Source of the DNA: Acidobacteriota bacterium
GTDB taxonomy: Bacteria; Acidobacteriota; Holophagae; Thermotomaculales; Thermotomaculaceae
Direction of reading: 5' to 3'
NCBI GenBank assembly: GCA_027038695.1
Contig: JALWHA010000223.1
Coordinates: 18,569-29,423 of the forward strand
Length of the DNA stretch: 10,855 nt
Below the pieces are notes generated by a model that worked only from the letters and a program-made list of their open reading frames with translations, was not told the origin of the DNA and did no database searches. The number at the start of each line of letters is the position of its first letter. The stretch's first letter is position 1. Made by a program: the position numbers and the translations under genes. This document shows, piece by piece, positions 1-7,596 of the stretch.

Positions 1-66
1 AAATAAAGCACAACAAAAACTGAAAAATAAAAAAAGTAAAGAACACCTAAATACTTACCGGCTTTT

Positions 67-1989
67 CTAAAAAACATAACTTAACAACTCCAGATAAAAA
101 TTAAAAGAGAATAAGGCAATCTTATTTATCAAACTGTCAGGCTTATATCTGTACAGGTTGTTGGACCTGTCCAGATCAATCAAAACCTTTCTGTCTCTAT
201 CTACCCAAACATAAACCAATCTCTCTTTTTTCTCAACAGGCACCTTTAATTCCATTATATTTTTGTCAGCCGGAATAGAAAATTTTTCAACCTTGCCATC
301 AGTTAAAAGAATTACACCGTCAACCCTAATAGGTAACTCCCTCTTCCCAACAATTATGTCATAGTAATATGACGCACATTTCTTACCATTTTTAGTTGAC
401 TGAAATTTCAAATCACCGTCAAAACCCCTAAATTTTTTTAAACATTTCCTTTCAACAGAAATAACCGAGGCATCGGGAAATGCAACTTTGTAAATAACGT
501 TATCCAAAAGTTTAGAATACTTTCCGTTGGTCTTTTTATCAAGGATGTTTAAAAATTCTCTCCCGTCAGGATGGGTAAACCTGTATCTTTCAAAAAATTC
601 TTTGGCCGACTCAATAACAACCTGATTCCCCTCTAAATTTGCAATTGTCTTTAAGGTTAAAGCAAATTTATTGTAAGAAGCCAGGCCGTAACCGTCCCTT
701 GAAACAAATTCACACGCTTTTTTATCGGGTTTTTCAAACTTAAGCATTTCAAAATCTGAAGATAAGAACCTTGAAAAACCGTTCTGACAAAAGGCTTTGT
801 ATTTAAGTTCACTGCACTTTCCGTAAATGGTATCCATAATTAAGCCCTCAAAGAAGGAATTTAACCCCTCGTCTGCCCATGCCTGCCTGTTTTCGTTGGT
901 CGCCACCATTCCCTGCCAATAAGCATGACCGAATTCATGAACAACCGTGCTTTCGGTAGCCCTTATCCATTCAGGGAAAGAGGAAAGAGAAAAAGAGGTT
1001 GAGAAGTTCTCATACTCCATTCCGCTTGACGCTATAGCATTAAAAGGAACATCTATAACCTTATAATCAGGGTAAGGATATTCGCCTATATTTTCGCCAT
1101 ACCATTTAAATACTTTGCAAAGTGCGTCCAATTCCCTTTTTGCAATATCCTTATGCTTATCAAAATAATAAACATAAAGTATTTTTCCGTTCACATTTCT
1201 TGAAAGAATCTTAAATTTATCCCATGCCGTGAAAGCAAAATCGTGAACGTCTTCGGCATAAAAATCAACCCTTTTTACATCTCCCTCGACCCTTTCGTCC
1301 AGCACAACCCCGGTACCCGTTATAGTAAAATACGAAGGCAGCACTACGGAAACTCTATAGACGCCGAAATCGGAATAAAATTCCCCGTTTCCTTCGTACT
1401 GCTCACAATACCATTTCCCGTTTTTTTCAAACACTCCTAATTTAGGATACCATTGTCCCACAAAATGAAAACTGCCTGCATACCCGCTTCTTATCATTAT
1501 TCTCGGAAGTTTTGTTTCAAAGGAAACCTCAATGATAACAGATTCTCCCGGTTGAACCTCAAAAGGCAGATGTAATACCCCGACTGTTTCATCAACACTA
1601 AAGTAATCGGTTAAATCGTTAAAATTCACGGTTATCTTTTTCACCTTGCAGTAACCTGCGGTTTTAGGGGTAAGTTTTATTCCTAACATACCGTGCCTTA
1701 ATTTTTCGGTATTTTGCATCATCTTTGTTCGGTTATTGGCAAAAGCGTTCATAAAAAGGTGAAAATAAAGGGTACTGGTCGGGAAATTGCTGTTATTCAA
1801 CCAGTATATCTTTTCGTTTCCAATAATTTTATGGGAAATAGTATCAAGTTTTACGGTTATATTGTAACCGGTAACCCTATTTGAAAGCGGGGTCTTAAAA
1901 ATAGTATGTTCTTTATCTGTAAACGGATTTTGACAAAATAGGTTAACCGTAAAAATAAAAAACCAGACAAAAAAGACAGTTTTTTTCAT
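67..1989 (-). CDS. Exported M1-family zinc aminopeptidase
   Basis: Probable M1 (gluzincin) metallopeptidase that removes N-terminal residues from peptides, acting outside the cytoplasm. Numbered from the ATG at 1989 (640 aa), residues 351-355 read HEFGH and Glu374 lies 18 residues later, giving the HEXXH-X18-E zinc site. GMEYEN at 323-328 is the family's GXMEN-type substrate-binding motif, and Tyr439 in a GLASYNK context is a plausible transition-state tyrosine. The N-terminus (KK, then a hydrophobic stretch to about residue 20) is a signal peptide. The end (about 620-640) is hydrophobic, as I recall for bacterial relatives, so the protein looks complete. The start is uncertain: ATG at 1989 follows the pilQ stop by one base, ATG at 2007 or 2022 and TTG at 2025 are in frame, and none has a well-spaced ribosome site. 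It is probably translated by coupling to pilQ. Family call is strong; substrate is unknown. Confidence 0.9.
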   Translation of the reverse strand: MKKTVFFVWFFIFTVNLFCQNPFTDKEHTIFKTPLSNRVTGYNITVKLDTISHKIIGNEKIYWLNNSNFPTSTLYFHLFMNAFANNRTKMMQNTEKLRHGMLGIKLTPKTAGYCKVKKITVNFNDLTDYFSVDETVGVLHLPFEVQPGESVIIEVSFETKLPRIMIRSGYAGSFHFVGQWYPKLGVFEKNGKWYCEQYEGNGEFYSDFGVYRVSVVLPSYFTITGTGVVLDERVEGDVKRVDFYAEDVHDFAFTAWDKFKILSRNVNGKILYVYYFDKHKDIAKRELDALCKVFKWYGENIGEYPYPDYKVIDVPFNAIASSGMEYENFSTSFSLSSFPEWIRATESTVVHEFGHAYWQGMVATNENRQAWADEGLNSFFEGLIMDTIYGKCSELKYKAFCQNGFSRFLSSDFEMLKFEKPDKKACEFVSRDGYGLASYNKFALTLKTIANLEGNQVVIESAKEFFERYRFTHPDGREFLNILDKKTNGKYSKLLDNVIYKVAFPDASVISVERKCLKKFRGFDGDLKFQSTKNGKKCASYYYDIIVGKRELPIRVDGVILLTDGKVEKFSIPADKNIMELKVPVEKKERLVYVWVDRDRKVLIDLDRSNNLYRYKPDSLINKIALFSFNFYLELLSYVF

Positions 1990-1990
1990 T

Positions 1991-3445
1991 TTATTTTGTG
2001 TTCTCATTTTCCTGAGAATCATCAATTGATTTTAACGCGGTATCCTGATGCAACATTGTACTTGTAACAGCCTTTGCATCGCTAAAATCTTCAATTAAAT
2101 GCGGGGTTATAAAGAGCAATAATTCTGTCCTTTTTTTCTCCCCTTCCTCGGTTCCAAATAGGTTCTTCAGGATATGAATTTTATTAAGTTTGGGAATACC
2201 CATGTTTTCGTCTTTATTTTTCTCCTGAATTAAACCGCCTAACACCATTGTCTGACCGTTCTTTAAAAGTATTGTCGTAGTTAAATTCCTCTTTATTGCC
2301 ACAGGGTTGCCTATATTGTCTACACCTACCAGATCGCTGACTTCCTGGTCAATCTCAAGAACTATATCGCCGTTTTCGTTTATATGCGGGGTAACTTTTA
2401 AAATAATTCCGTAATCCCTTTCTTCGTAATTTGTGAAAATACCGCCTACCCCAACTGCCGCATTTGTGTTGACAGATGTTTTTACCCACCTTCTCTCAAC
2501 AACCTTCATCTCCGCTTTATGGTTGTTATAGGTCACAATCTTGGGATGAGAAAGGATCTTTGCCTTATGTGCCTTTGCATAAGCGTTTAGTTGAGCTTTA
2601 ACTAAATCGTCGTTAAAAGAGAGTGCGTAACTAAATCCGGTACCGTCTTCAACATTATTTAAAGGGAAATGAAGACTGCCGCTACTTGTATAAGAGTTGT
2701 CCCCCCATGAGTTTCTTATCCTTCCATCCTGACCAAAGTCCCATCCAATGCCTAATTTATTATTGTCTTCAAGGGTAACCTCGGCAATTATACTCTCAAG
2801 GAGAACCTGCTTAGGTTTAACGTCTATCTCGCTTACAATCTTCTTGACTTTTTCTATATTCTCAGGAATATCCGTTACAACAAGAGCATTTGATGCAGTG
2901 TCAGCAACAATAGTACCGTCCGATTTTCCGAAAATCGGGTTGTCTTTAAATATCTTCACCACATCTTTCGCTTTCGTGTAATTAAGTTTAATAACTTCTG
3001 TAGTTTTATCTGCCAGATTCCTGGGAATAATCTCTATTATCTTGCCCTTTTTTATCATAGTTAACTTGTTGAATTCTAAAACCGTATCAAGGAGCTGGTC
3101 CCATGGAACATCTTTAACGTCAATAGTAACCTCGCCTTTTACCTCGTCGTGAACAAGAAAACTGACTCCTGCAACCTCAGATATAGCTCTGAAAAAATCA
3201 TGCAAATCAGCCTTATAAAACGAAAAAGACACCTTTTTCCCGGTATAGATTTTCGGCTTGAATTTCTTTTCTTCTTCCTTTTTCTTTGTCACCTGTTTTT
3301 TAGGTTTAAACTTTTTAACGTCAAGAACCTTAATGTCGTAAACAGGGGTATTTAAATCAGCCACCTCCTGCTTATGAACAGGCTCTTTTCGGTTTATGCA
3401 ACCTATCATTGACATAATCAAAATAAGGCAAATTAATTTCTTCAT
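1991..3445 (-). CDS. pilQ: Type IV pilus secretin PilQ (short, putative lipoprotein form)
   Basis: Outer-membrane secretin that forms the gated ring through which the pilus passes. It is 484 aa, short for PilQ. Residues 1-16 form a signal with a lipobox-like end (SMIG then Cys16), so the mature protein may be lipid-anchored. A Lys/Glu-rich linker (about 40-66) precedes an STN domain (about 71-140), one NolW/N1-type domain (about 148-210) and the secretin core (about 213-452). I see no AMIN domain, which PilQ usually carries. The usual secretin signature V-P-x-L-G-x-I-P-x-L-G-x-L-F is degenerate at 414-430 (GIPKLNKIHILKNLF). An AAGGAG site sits 8 bases before the ATG, which overlaps the pilP stop as ATGA. 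Its place at the end of pilMNOP supports PilQ over GspD or other secretins. Confidence 0.9.
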   Translation of the reverse strand: MKKLICLILIMSMIGCINRKEPVHKQEVADLNTPVYDIKVLDVKKFKPKKQVTKKKEEEKKFKPKIYTGKKVSFSFYKADLHDFFRAISEVAGVSFLVHDEVKGEVTIDVKDVPWDQLLDTVLEFNKLTMIKKGKIIEIIPRNLADKTTEVIKLNYTKAKDVVKIFKDNPIFGKSDGTIVADTASNALVVTDIPENIEKVKKIVSEIDVKPKQVLLESIIAEVTLEDNNKLGIGWDFGQDGRIRNSWGDNSYTSSGSLHFPLNNVEDGTGFSYALSFNDDLVKAQLNAYAKAHKAKILSHPKIVTYNNHKAEMKVVERRWVKTSVNTNAAVGVGGIFTNYEERDYGIILKVTPHINENGDIVLEIDQEVSDLVGVDNIGNPVAIKRNLTTTILLKNGQTMVLGGLIQEKNKDENMGIPKLNKIHILKNLFGTEEGEKKRTELLLFITPHLIEDFSDAKAVTSTMLHQDTALKSIDDSQENENTK

Positions 3446-3828
3446 TTATAATGCTCCTTATTTAAGGTTTTTTTGTCTCTGGTTACTTCTTTTACGTCTT
3501 TCTCTATGTTTAAAATTAGTTCATATTCCTTTCCGTTTGCTTTTAAAATCACTCTATTCTCTTCTATTTTTGTTACTTTAAATATTTTCAGGCTGTCTCC
3601 AACCCTATAAAATTGATGGTTTATCACGGCTATCTCGTTATTTAAGATACCGGAAACAACAAGGCTATTCAGAAGATCCTGAACATCGTTTTTCTTTGAC
3701 CGCTTATTCTTGTCGTGCATAGTAATCATAATAATTGACGGTCTTTTAAAGGGATTTCGAATTTTTGTAAAACCGTAAGATGTAATAAACAATACAAAAA
3801 GGATCGTTAAAACACTACTTTTTCGCAT
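3442..3828 (-). CDS. pilP: Type IV pilus periplasmic connector PilP-like
   Basis: Small periplasmic protein (128 aa from the chosen start) that in known systems links the PilN/PilO inner-membrane complex to the PilQ secretin. A hydrophobic N-terminal segment (about residues 5-17) is followed by KIRNPFKRP, matching the R-(D/N)-P-F patch typical of PilP. The C-terminal half (about 55-115) has the short-strand pattern of the PilP/GspC homology domain (VSGILNN..., YRVGDSL..., RVILKANGKEYEL). No lipobox cysteine is present, unlike Pseudomonas PilP. I chose ATG 3828 because GGAG lies 6 bases upstream and a signal segment follows at once. The frame stays open upstream to 3918 inside pilO, and ATG 3840 is an alternative. 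The start overlaps the end of pilO by 14 bases. The call rests on position plus weak sequence features. Confidence 0.8.
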   Translation of the reverse strand: MRKSSVLTILFVLFITSYGFTKIRNPFKRPSIIMITMHDKNKRSKKNDVQDLLNSLVVSGILNNEIAVINHQFYRVGDSLKIFKVTKIEENRVILKANGKEYELILNIEKDVKEVTRDKKTLNKEHYK

Positions 3829-4477
3829 GAGTAACTCCATTTTTATCCTTATTTCCCCTATTTTTAAAAGCATTAATATAGTAATCCAAGTCCATAACCT
3901 TAAAAGCGGACAGATCAAGATTCACCTCAACGTTCCCGTTTACGTCTTCAGAGGCAGTAAAGGTCAATCCATTTATAAGAAAAAATCTGTTATTATTTTC
4001 TATGGCTTTAATAAAAGAAAAAACATGATAAAAATCTCCAATTAGAGAAATATTTATAGGTATCTCAGTGTATGCTTCGTGCTTTATGTAATTTTTTTCG
4101 TCCACTTCCCTAATTAAATAATTCACTTTTTCCGCTTTAGCAAAAGATTTTATTATCCTTGCCACTTCGTCACTTGAGGGAACTCGTTCTTTTAATCTGT
4201 AAAATTCCCTTTCAAGATCTTTGAATTGCCGTTCTTTCTTTTTCATACCGATCTTTACGGTATCAAGTACCGAAACCTTGCTCTTAAGCATAAAAACCTT
4301 TTGTTCCAGATTCCTGTTTTCATTTTTCAGTTTTTGAGTTTTACTCGCCGTAGGAATAATTAATCCGTAATAAAAAAGGATAAAAACACAAACAAAAAGA
4401 AAAAACGGGAATATCTTTTGGTCCCTTTCAGGCATTCTCTTAAAATAACCTTCAAGCCTTAAAAGAAAGCTTCTCAT
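3815..4477 (-). CDS. pilO: Type IV pilus inner-membrane alignment protein PilO
   Basis: Bitopic inner-membrane protein (220 aa) that pairs with PilN and binds PilP to form the alignment subcomplex. A short cytoplasmic tail with MPERDQK is followed by one membrane segment (about 23-42), then a Lys/Glu-rich coiled-coil stretch (about 44-100) and a C-terminal ferredoxin-like region (about 105-200) containing IPINISLIGDFYHVFSFIKAIE, which matches the conserved PilO pattern of a beta strand followed by a helix. Length is normal for PilO. The ATG overlaps the pilN stop as ATGA and is preceded by GGAGAGG with about 6 bases of spacing, the clearest ribosome site in this operon. Confidence 0.92.
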   Translation of the reverse strand: MRSFLLRLEGYFKRMPERDQKIFPFFLFVCVFILFYYGLIIPTASKTQKLKNENRNLEQKVFMLKSKVSVLDTVKIGMKKKERQFKDLEREFYRLKERVPSSDEVARIIKSFAKAEKVNYLIREVDEKNYIKHEAYTEIPINISLIGDFYHVFSFIKAIENNNRFFLINGLTFTASEDVNGNVEVNLDLSAFKVMDLDYYINAFKNRGNKDKNGVTHAKK

Positions 4478-5067
4478 TTCAACCTCTCCAGGTCAAAGGT
4501 AAAGTTTACACCGAAAGAATAAAACATAACTCCTTTTTTATCAATAACTTTAAAACTAACTTTTATATTTTTATTCTCCTTTTCAACATTTTCAATAAAC
4601 TTGTTTAAATCTTTAAGAGAAATAGCGCCTCCTTGCACCTGAACATACAAAAAGTTATTATTTTTAGTCATTAAATCTACATTGAGAGAATTAATCCATA
4701 CCTTATCATTTAAATACCCCGAAAATATCTCTAAAAACCTGCTCCATTTAACCTTATCTTTAAAAAGACGGTTCAGCTGTTTTATAGTGTTGTTAATCGC
4801 TTTGGATTTCACATTTAAATCCCTTAACTTCACCGATAAATCCAGTAGTTCTTTATCCTTTACGGAAAGAACCTTATACTCGGAATTTAAAAGCAAATTT
4901 TTATTGTACTCTTTAAAATAATCAACTAAAGTTGAGCCGTAATAGATAAGAAAAACCATTATAAGAAAAACGGAACCCCAGAATGCAATAAGAAAATTTA
5001 TATCACTCGGCCATTTCTTAGAAGACAGATCTTTAGAATACAGGTTAATATAATCTCTTTTACTCAT
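4474..5067 (-). CDS. pilN: Type IV pilus inner-membrane protein PilN
   Basis: Bitopic inner-membrane partner of PilO (197 aa). Its short cytoplasmic N-terminus carries YINLYSKDL at residues 6-14, corresponding to the INLLP-type motif that docks into the PilM groove. One membrane helix spans about 24-43, then a coiled-coil region (about 45-100), a conserved-looking W-S-R-F-L (108-112), VWINSL at about 123-128 and a C-terminal ferredoxin-like fold. Its ATG overlaps the pilM TGA as ATGA. The ribosome site is weak (GGGG-like inside the pilM end), suggesting translational coupling to pilM. Confidence 0.92.
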   Translation of the reverse strand: MSKRDYINLYSKDLSSKKWPSDINFLIAFWGSVFLIMVFLIYYGSTLVDYFKEYNKNLLLNSEYKVLSVKDKELLDLSVKLRDLNVKSKAINNTIKQLNRLFKDKVKWSRFLEIFSGYLNDKVWINSLNVDLMTKNNNFLYVQVQGGAISLKDLNKFIENVEKENKNIKVSFKVIDKKGVMFYSFGVNFTFDLERLK

Positions 5068-6077
5068 GTTAACAACCCCGTTCCGACAACAACACTAAGC
5101 CTTAACAAGTCCACTGTTACATCGTCACATTGAAACAAGGTCGCCGGGTTTAAAAAATTCACCGAAATTCCCATGTTAGAACTTAAATAATCACTAATTC
5201 CATTAATATTTGCAAGCCCCCCGGTTAAAAAAATTGAGGATATTGCCCCACCCTTTATCACCGAATTATAGTAACCGAAACTTTTGGATAGATCATCTAT
5301 TAAAATATCAAGTGCTGATTTAGTAACTTTATCAACCAACGTTCCGTCATTCAAAGAGTAACCTAAATAAAGATCAGGCAATGAATTAAACTCCACTCCC
5401 TCTTTTCTCAACATATCCTCTAATTCAAAACCGGAAAAAATCAATTGCCTTTCAAACCTGACCGCATTGTTCTTAATTACCGATAACGAGGTACTTTTAG
5501 CACCTAAATCAACGATAGCAACATTGGAAGGGGTATCTTTATATAAATTGGCAAGCAATACTTTCAACACATAAGGGGGAATAGTAATTAAATCAACCTT
5601 CATCTCAGCATGTTCTATTAATGAAACGTATTGTTTTAAAATACTTTTCCTGGCCAAATAAACCTTAACCACATATTTCGGAATACTTTCTGTTTCTGTC
5701 TCCTCAATTATCTTAAAATCAAGATTGTACTCTTCAGGGTTATAGTCAATCACCTTTTTTAACTCCCATTTAACTACCTCAATTAACTCATCCTGAGGTA
5801 CAACCGGCACCTTAATCTCTCTTACCGTTACATGAGACATATTTATACAAAGGTTAACATTCTTGCCTTTTGCGTTTAAGTTATCCCTTAAAGAAATCAA
5901 CGCGGGGATAACCAAATCAGGCTCGTCATAGGGATAAGGAGATGAGAAATTTAAAGGGAAAATACCGCAACCATCAATTTTCCCAACTTTCCCTGTACAA
6001 ATCCTGACTCCTTTAATTGCCGAATAACCTAACTCAATTGCAATACAATTCCGACTTTTCAAAAAATTTTTAATCAT
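5064..6077 (-). CDS. pilM: Type IV pilus actin-like ATPase PilM
   Basis: Cytoplasmic actin/FtsA-fold nucleotide-binding protein (337 aa) that binds the N-terminus of PilN and anchors the alignment complex. Residues 12-24 (IAIELGYSAIKGV) form phosphate-1, VAIVDLGAKSTSLSV at 186-200 is phosphate-2 and IFLTGGLANING at 282-293 is the adenosine loop. Length is normal. I chose ATG 6077 because family members begin a few residues before the FLK-x-x-x-x-I-x-I-E-x-G block; a TTG at 6095 would add six residues. Neither start has a Shine-Dalgarno sequence, and a promoter-like element ends 7 bases before the ATG, so the message may be leaderless. It is the first gene of pilMNOPQ and lies 69 bases past the PiT transporter stop. 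Confidence 0.93.
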   Translation of the reverse strand: MIKNFLKSRNCIAIELGYSAIKGVRICTGKVGKIDGCGIFPLNFSSPYPYDEPDLVIPALISLRDNLNAKGKNVNLCINMSHVTVREIKVPVVPQDELIEVVKWELKKVIDYNPEEYNLDFKIIEETETESIPKYVVKVYLARKSILKQYVSLIEHAEMKVDLITIPPYVLKVLLANLYKDTPSNVAIVDLGAKSTSLSVIKNNAVRFERQLIFSGFELEDMLRKEGVEFNSLPDLYLGYSLNDGTLVDKVTKSALDILIDDLSKSFGYYNSVIKGGAISSIFLTGGLANINGISDYLSSNMGISVNFLNPATLFQCDDVTVDLLRLSVVVGTGLLT

Positions 6078-6083
6078 ATTAAG

Positions 6084-6111
6084 AAAATAACACAATTTTT
6101 GAAATTTTCAA
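6084..6111 (-). promoter_or_regulatory. Candidate promoter for the pilMNOPQ operon
   Basis: In the AT-rich 69-base gap between the PiT stop and pilM, the minus strand reads TTGAAA (6111-6106), 16 bases, then TATTTT (6089-6084). A start about 7 bases downstream would fall on or next to the A of the pilM ATG at 6077. The -35 is half of a small perfect inverted repeat (TTGAAA-N-TTTCAA, 6099-6111), which could be an operator or chance in AT-rich DNA. The absence of a ribosome site at pilM agrees with a leaderless start, but AT-rich gaps give many false promoters. Confidence 0.35.
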
Positions 6112-6146
6112 GATAAATATTTAATTTTTAATATAGTTAGATATAA

Positions 6147-7589
6147 TTACATAAATAATTTCAAATACAATTCAACTTTTTTGCTAATAGCAGATAAATC
6201 CTTAAAATTCTCAATGTTACACCGTTTAAGCCTGCAATATGCCATTACAAACTCATATTTGAATTTAAATTTTTTACCTGAAATTTTTAAAAATAGTTTT
6301 CTTTCGTTTTTACTTAAAAGCCCTTTAAAATAAAGTTTATCTATCTTTTCCGAAGTCAATTTTAGATTAATCTCCTCACACAGCGAAGTAATAAGCATTG
6401 ACTTGTTTTTATCCCCCGTGACTGCAAATATTCTGTCATATAAATCTTGAAATCTTGAAAACTCGGCACCTTCTATTTGTGCAAGGTCAACCTCAAAACC
6501 CGAAGCATTTAAAAATTCCACTAACGGTTTATCCACCTTGTAAAAAGCTCGTTCCGCAACCTGAATACTAAAAACATTCTGCAAAATAAACAAACCCACA
6601 AAAGAAACTATTGCCGCCACAATCGGAGTAGCGACCCACCCCGCGGCAATCTTTCCCATAACCTTAAATCTTATATTTCTCCACCCTCTGACAATTCCAA
6701 TTCCTATAATTGCACCTACAACAGCCTGAGAAGAAGACACGGGAACAAGAGGAATGGGAGGCAAACCTAAAGACCTGACAAAATCGGAAAGAGATTGCGA
6801 GGCAAAGACAAAAAGCACGGTAGATTCTGCCAAAACAACAACTAACGCTGCCTGGGGAGATAATTTTAGCAATTCCCCGCCGACAGTTTTCATAACCTTG
6901 TAAGAGTATGTAAAAATACCGATTGATATAGCGACACCACCTATAAAAAACAACTGCTGAGGGCCTGACAAAACAATAAAACCTAAATGAATATCCCTAA
7001 AGGGAACGGAAGGGACAAATACCCCCATTACATTTGCTATATTGTTTGCTCCCAAAGAATAAGAACCGAACGCTCCTACAAGAAGCAACCCGACCCTTGT
7101 TAATCCGTCAATTTTTAAAAGATGAATTTTTAAATTATTAAAGATCCCTCTCATAATCAAATAAAAAATTGAGGCAAAAACCGCAGATAATACAGGACAA
7201 ATTATCCATGTGGAAATAATTTTGGAAAGAACGCTATAATCGGTCACATAGCCTGAAAAAAAATTCCATCCAACAATGGCACCAACAATTGCCTGAGATG
7301 TTGAAACGGGAAGTTCGTACTTTGTCATTACGTAAACGGAATAACCTGCGGCAAGTGCCACCATAAAAGAACCGCCTAAAGCATTCACGGCACCTAATTT
7401 GCCCAAGGTGTGAGATGCCCCCGCCCCGCTAACTACAGCCCCTAAAATAACAAAAATACTTGCAATTACAGCCGCGGTTTTAAACTTAACCATTTTGGAA
7501 CCTACGGCGGTACCGAACACATTAGCGGCGTCGTTAGCCCCCAAACTCCACCCTAAAAATATCCCGCTTGAAAGGAAAAAAAGAAGCAT
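6147..7589 (-). CDS. pit: PiT-family inorganic phosphate transporter with C-terminal extension
   Basis: Integral membrane carrier that imports phosphate coupled to cations (480 aa). The two inverted halves each carry the family signature: GANDAANVFG at 17-26 with PVSTSQAIVGAIVG at 94-107, and GANNIANVMG at 180-189 with PVSSSQAVVGAIIG at 283-296. Multiple hydrophobic helices run to about residue 340. The remaining 140 residues (341-480) are polar and Lys/Glu-rich with no membrane segment; I do not recognise this domain. The ATG lies 7 bases after the stop of the DUF47 gene and has no clear ribosome site, so coupled translation is likely. The pairing with a DUF47 protein is a classic arrangement and supports phosphate over sulfate or other PiT substrates. 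Confidence 0.95.
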   Translation of the reverse strand: MLLFFLSSGIFLGWSLGANDAANVFGTAVGSKMVKFKTAAVIASIFVILGAVVSGAGASHTLGKLGAVNALGGSFMVALAAGYSVYVMTKYELPVSTSQAIVGAIVGWNFFSGYVTDYSVLSKIISTWIICPVLSAVFASIFYLIMRGIFNNLKIHLLKIDGLTRVGLLLVGAFGSYSLGANNIANVMGVFVPSVPFRDIHLGFIVLSGPQQLFFIGGVAISIGIFTYSYKVMKTVGGELLKLSPQAALVVVLAESTVLFVFASQSLSDFVRSLGLPPIPLVPVSSSQAVVGAIIGIGIVRGWRNIRFKVMGKIAAGWVATPIVAAIVSFVGLFILQNVFSIQVAERAFYKVDKPLVEFLNASGFEVDLAQIEGAEFSRFQDLYDRIFAVTGDKNKSMLITSLCEEINLKLTSEKIDKLYFKGLLSKNERKLFLKISGKKFKFKYEFVMAYCRLKRCNIENFKDLSAISKKVELYLKLFM

Positions 7590-7596
7590 TTATTAC

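Noticed and set aside
1..46. Minus-strand GTG at 46 opening a frame that codes for a hydrophobic stretch to the window edge, 20 bases after the peptidase stop.
   Set aside because: Only 15 codons are visible, the hydrophobicity follows from T-rich DNA, and there is no ribosome site. A downstream gene may start here, but it cannot be supported. Nothing else is visible in 1-66.
1243..1440. Plus-strand frame of 65 codons opposite the peptidase gene.
   Set aside because: Antisense to well-conserved coding sequence, with no promoter or ribosome site. The same applies to the other plus-strand frames at 2748-2981, 3149-3355, 3396-3581, 3827-4045, 4682-4921, 9159-9422, 9734-9961 and 10476-10673.
3829..3918. 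Extended pilP start at 3918 (30 more residues).
   Set aside because: The extra segment overlaps pilO heavily and puts the signal segment internally; ATG 3828 has a well-placed GGAG.
6112..6146. Terminator after the PiT gene.
   Set aside because: The sequence is almost entirely A/T with no GC-containing hairpin before a T-run; no terminator can be supported, so read-through into pilM is possible.
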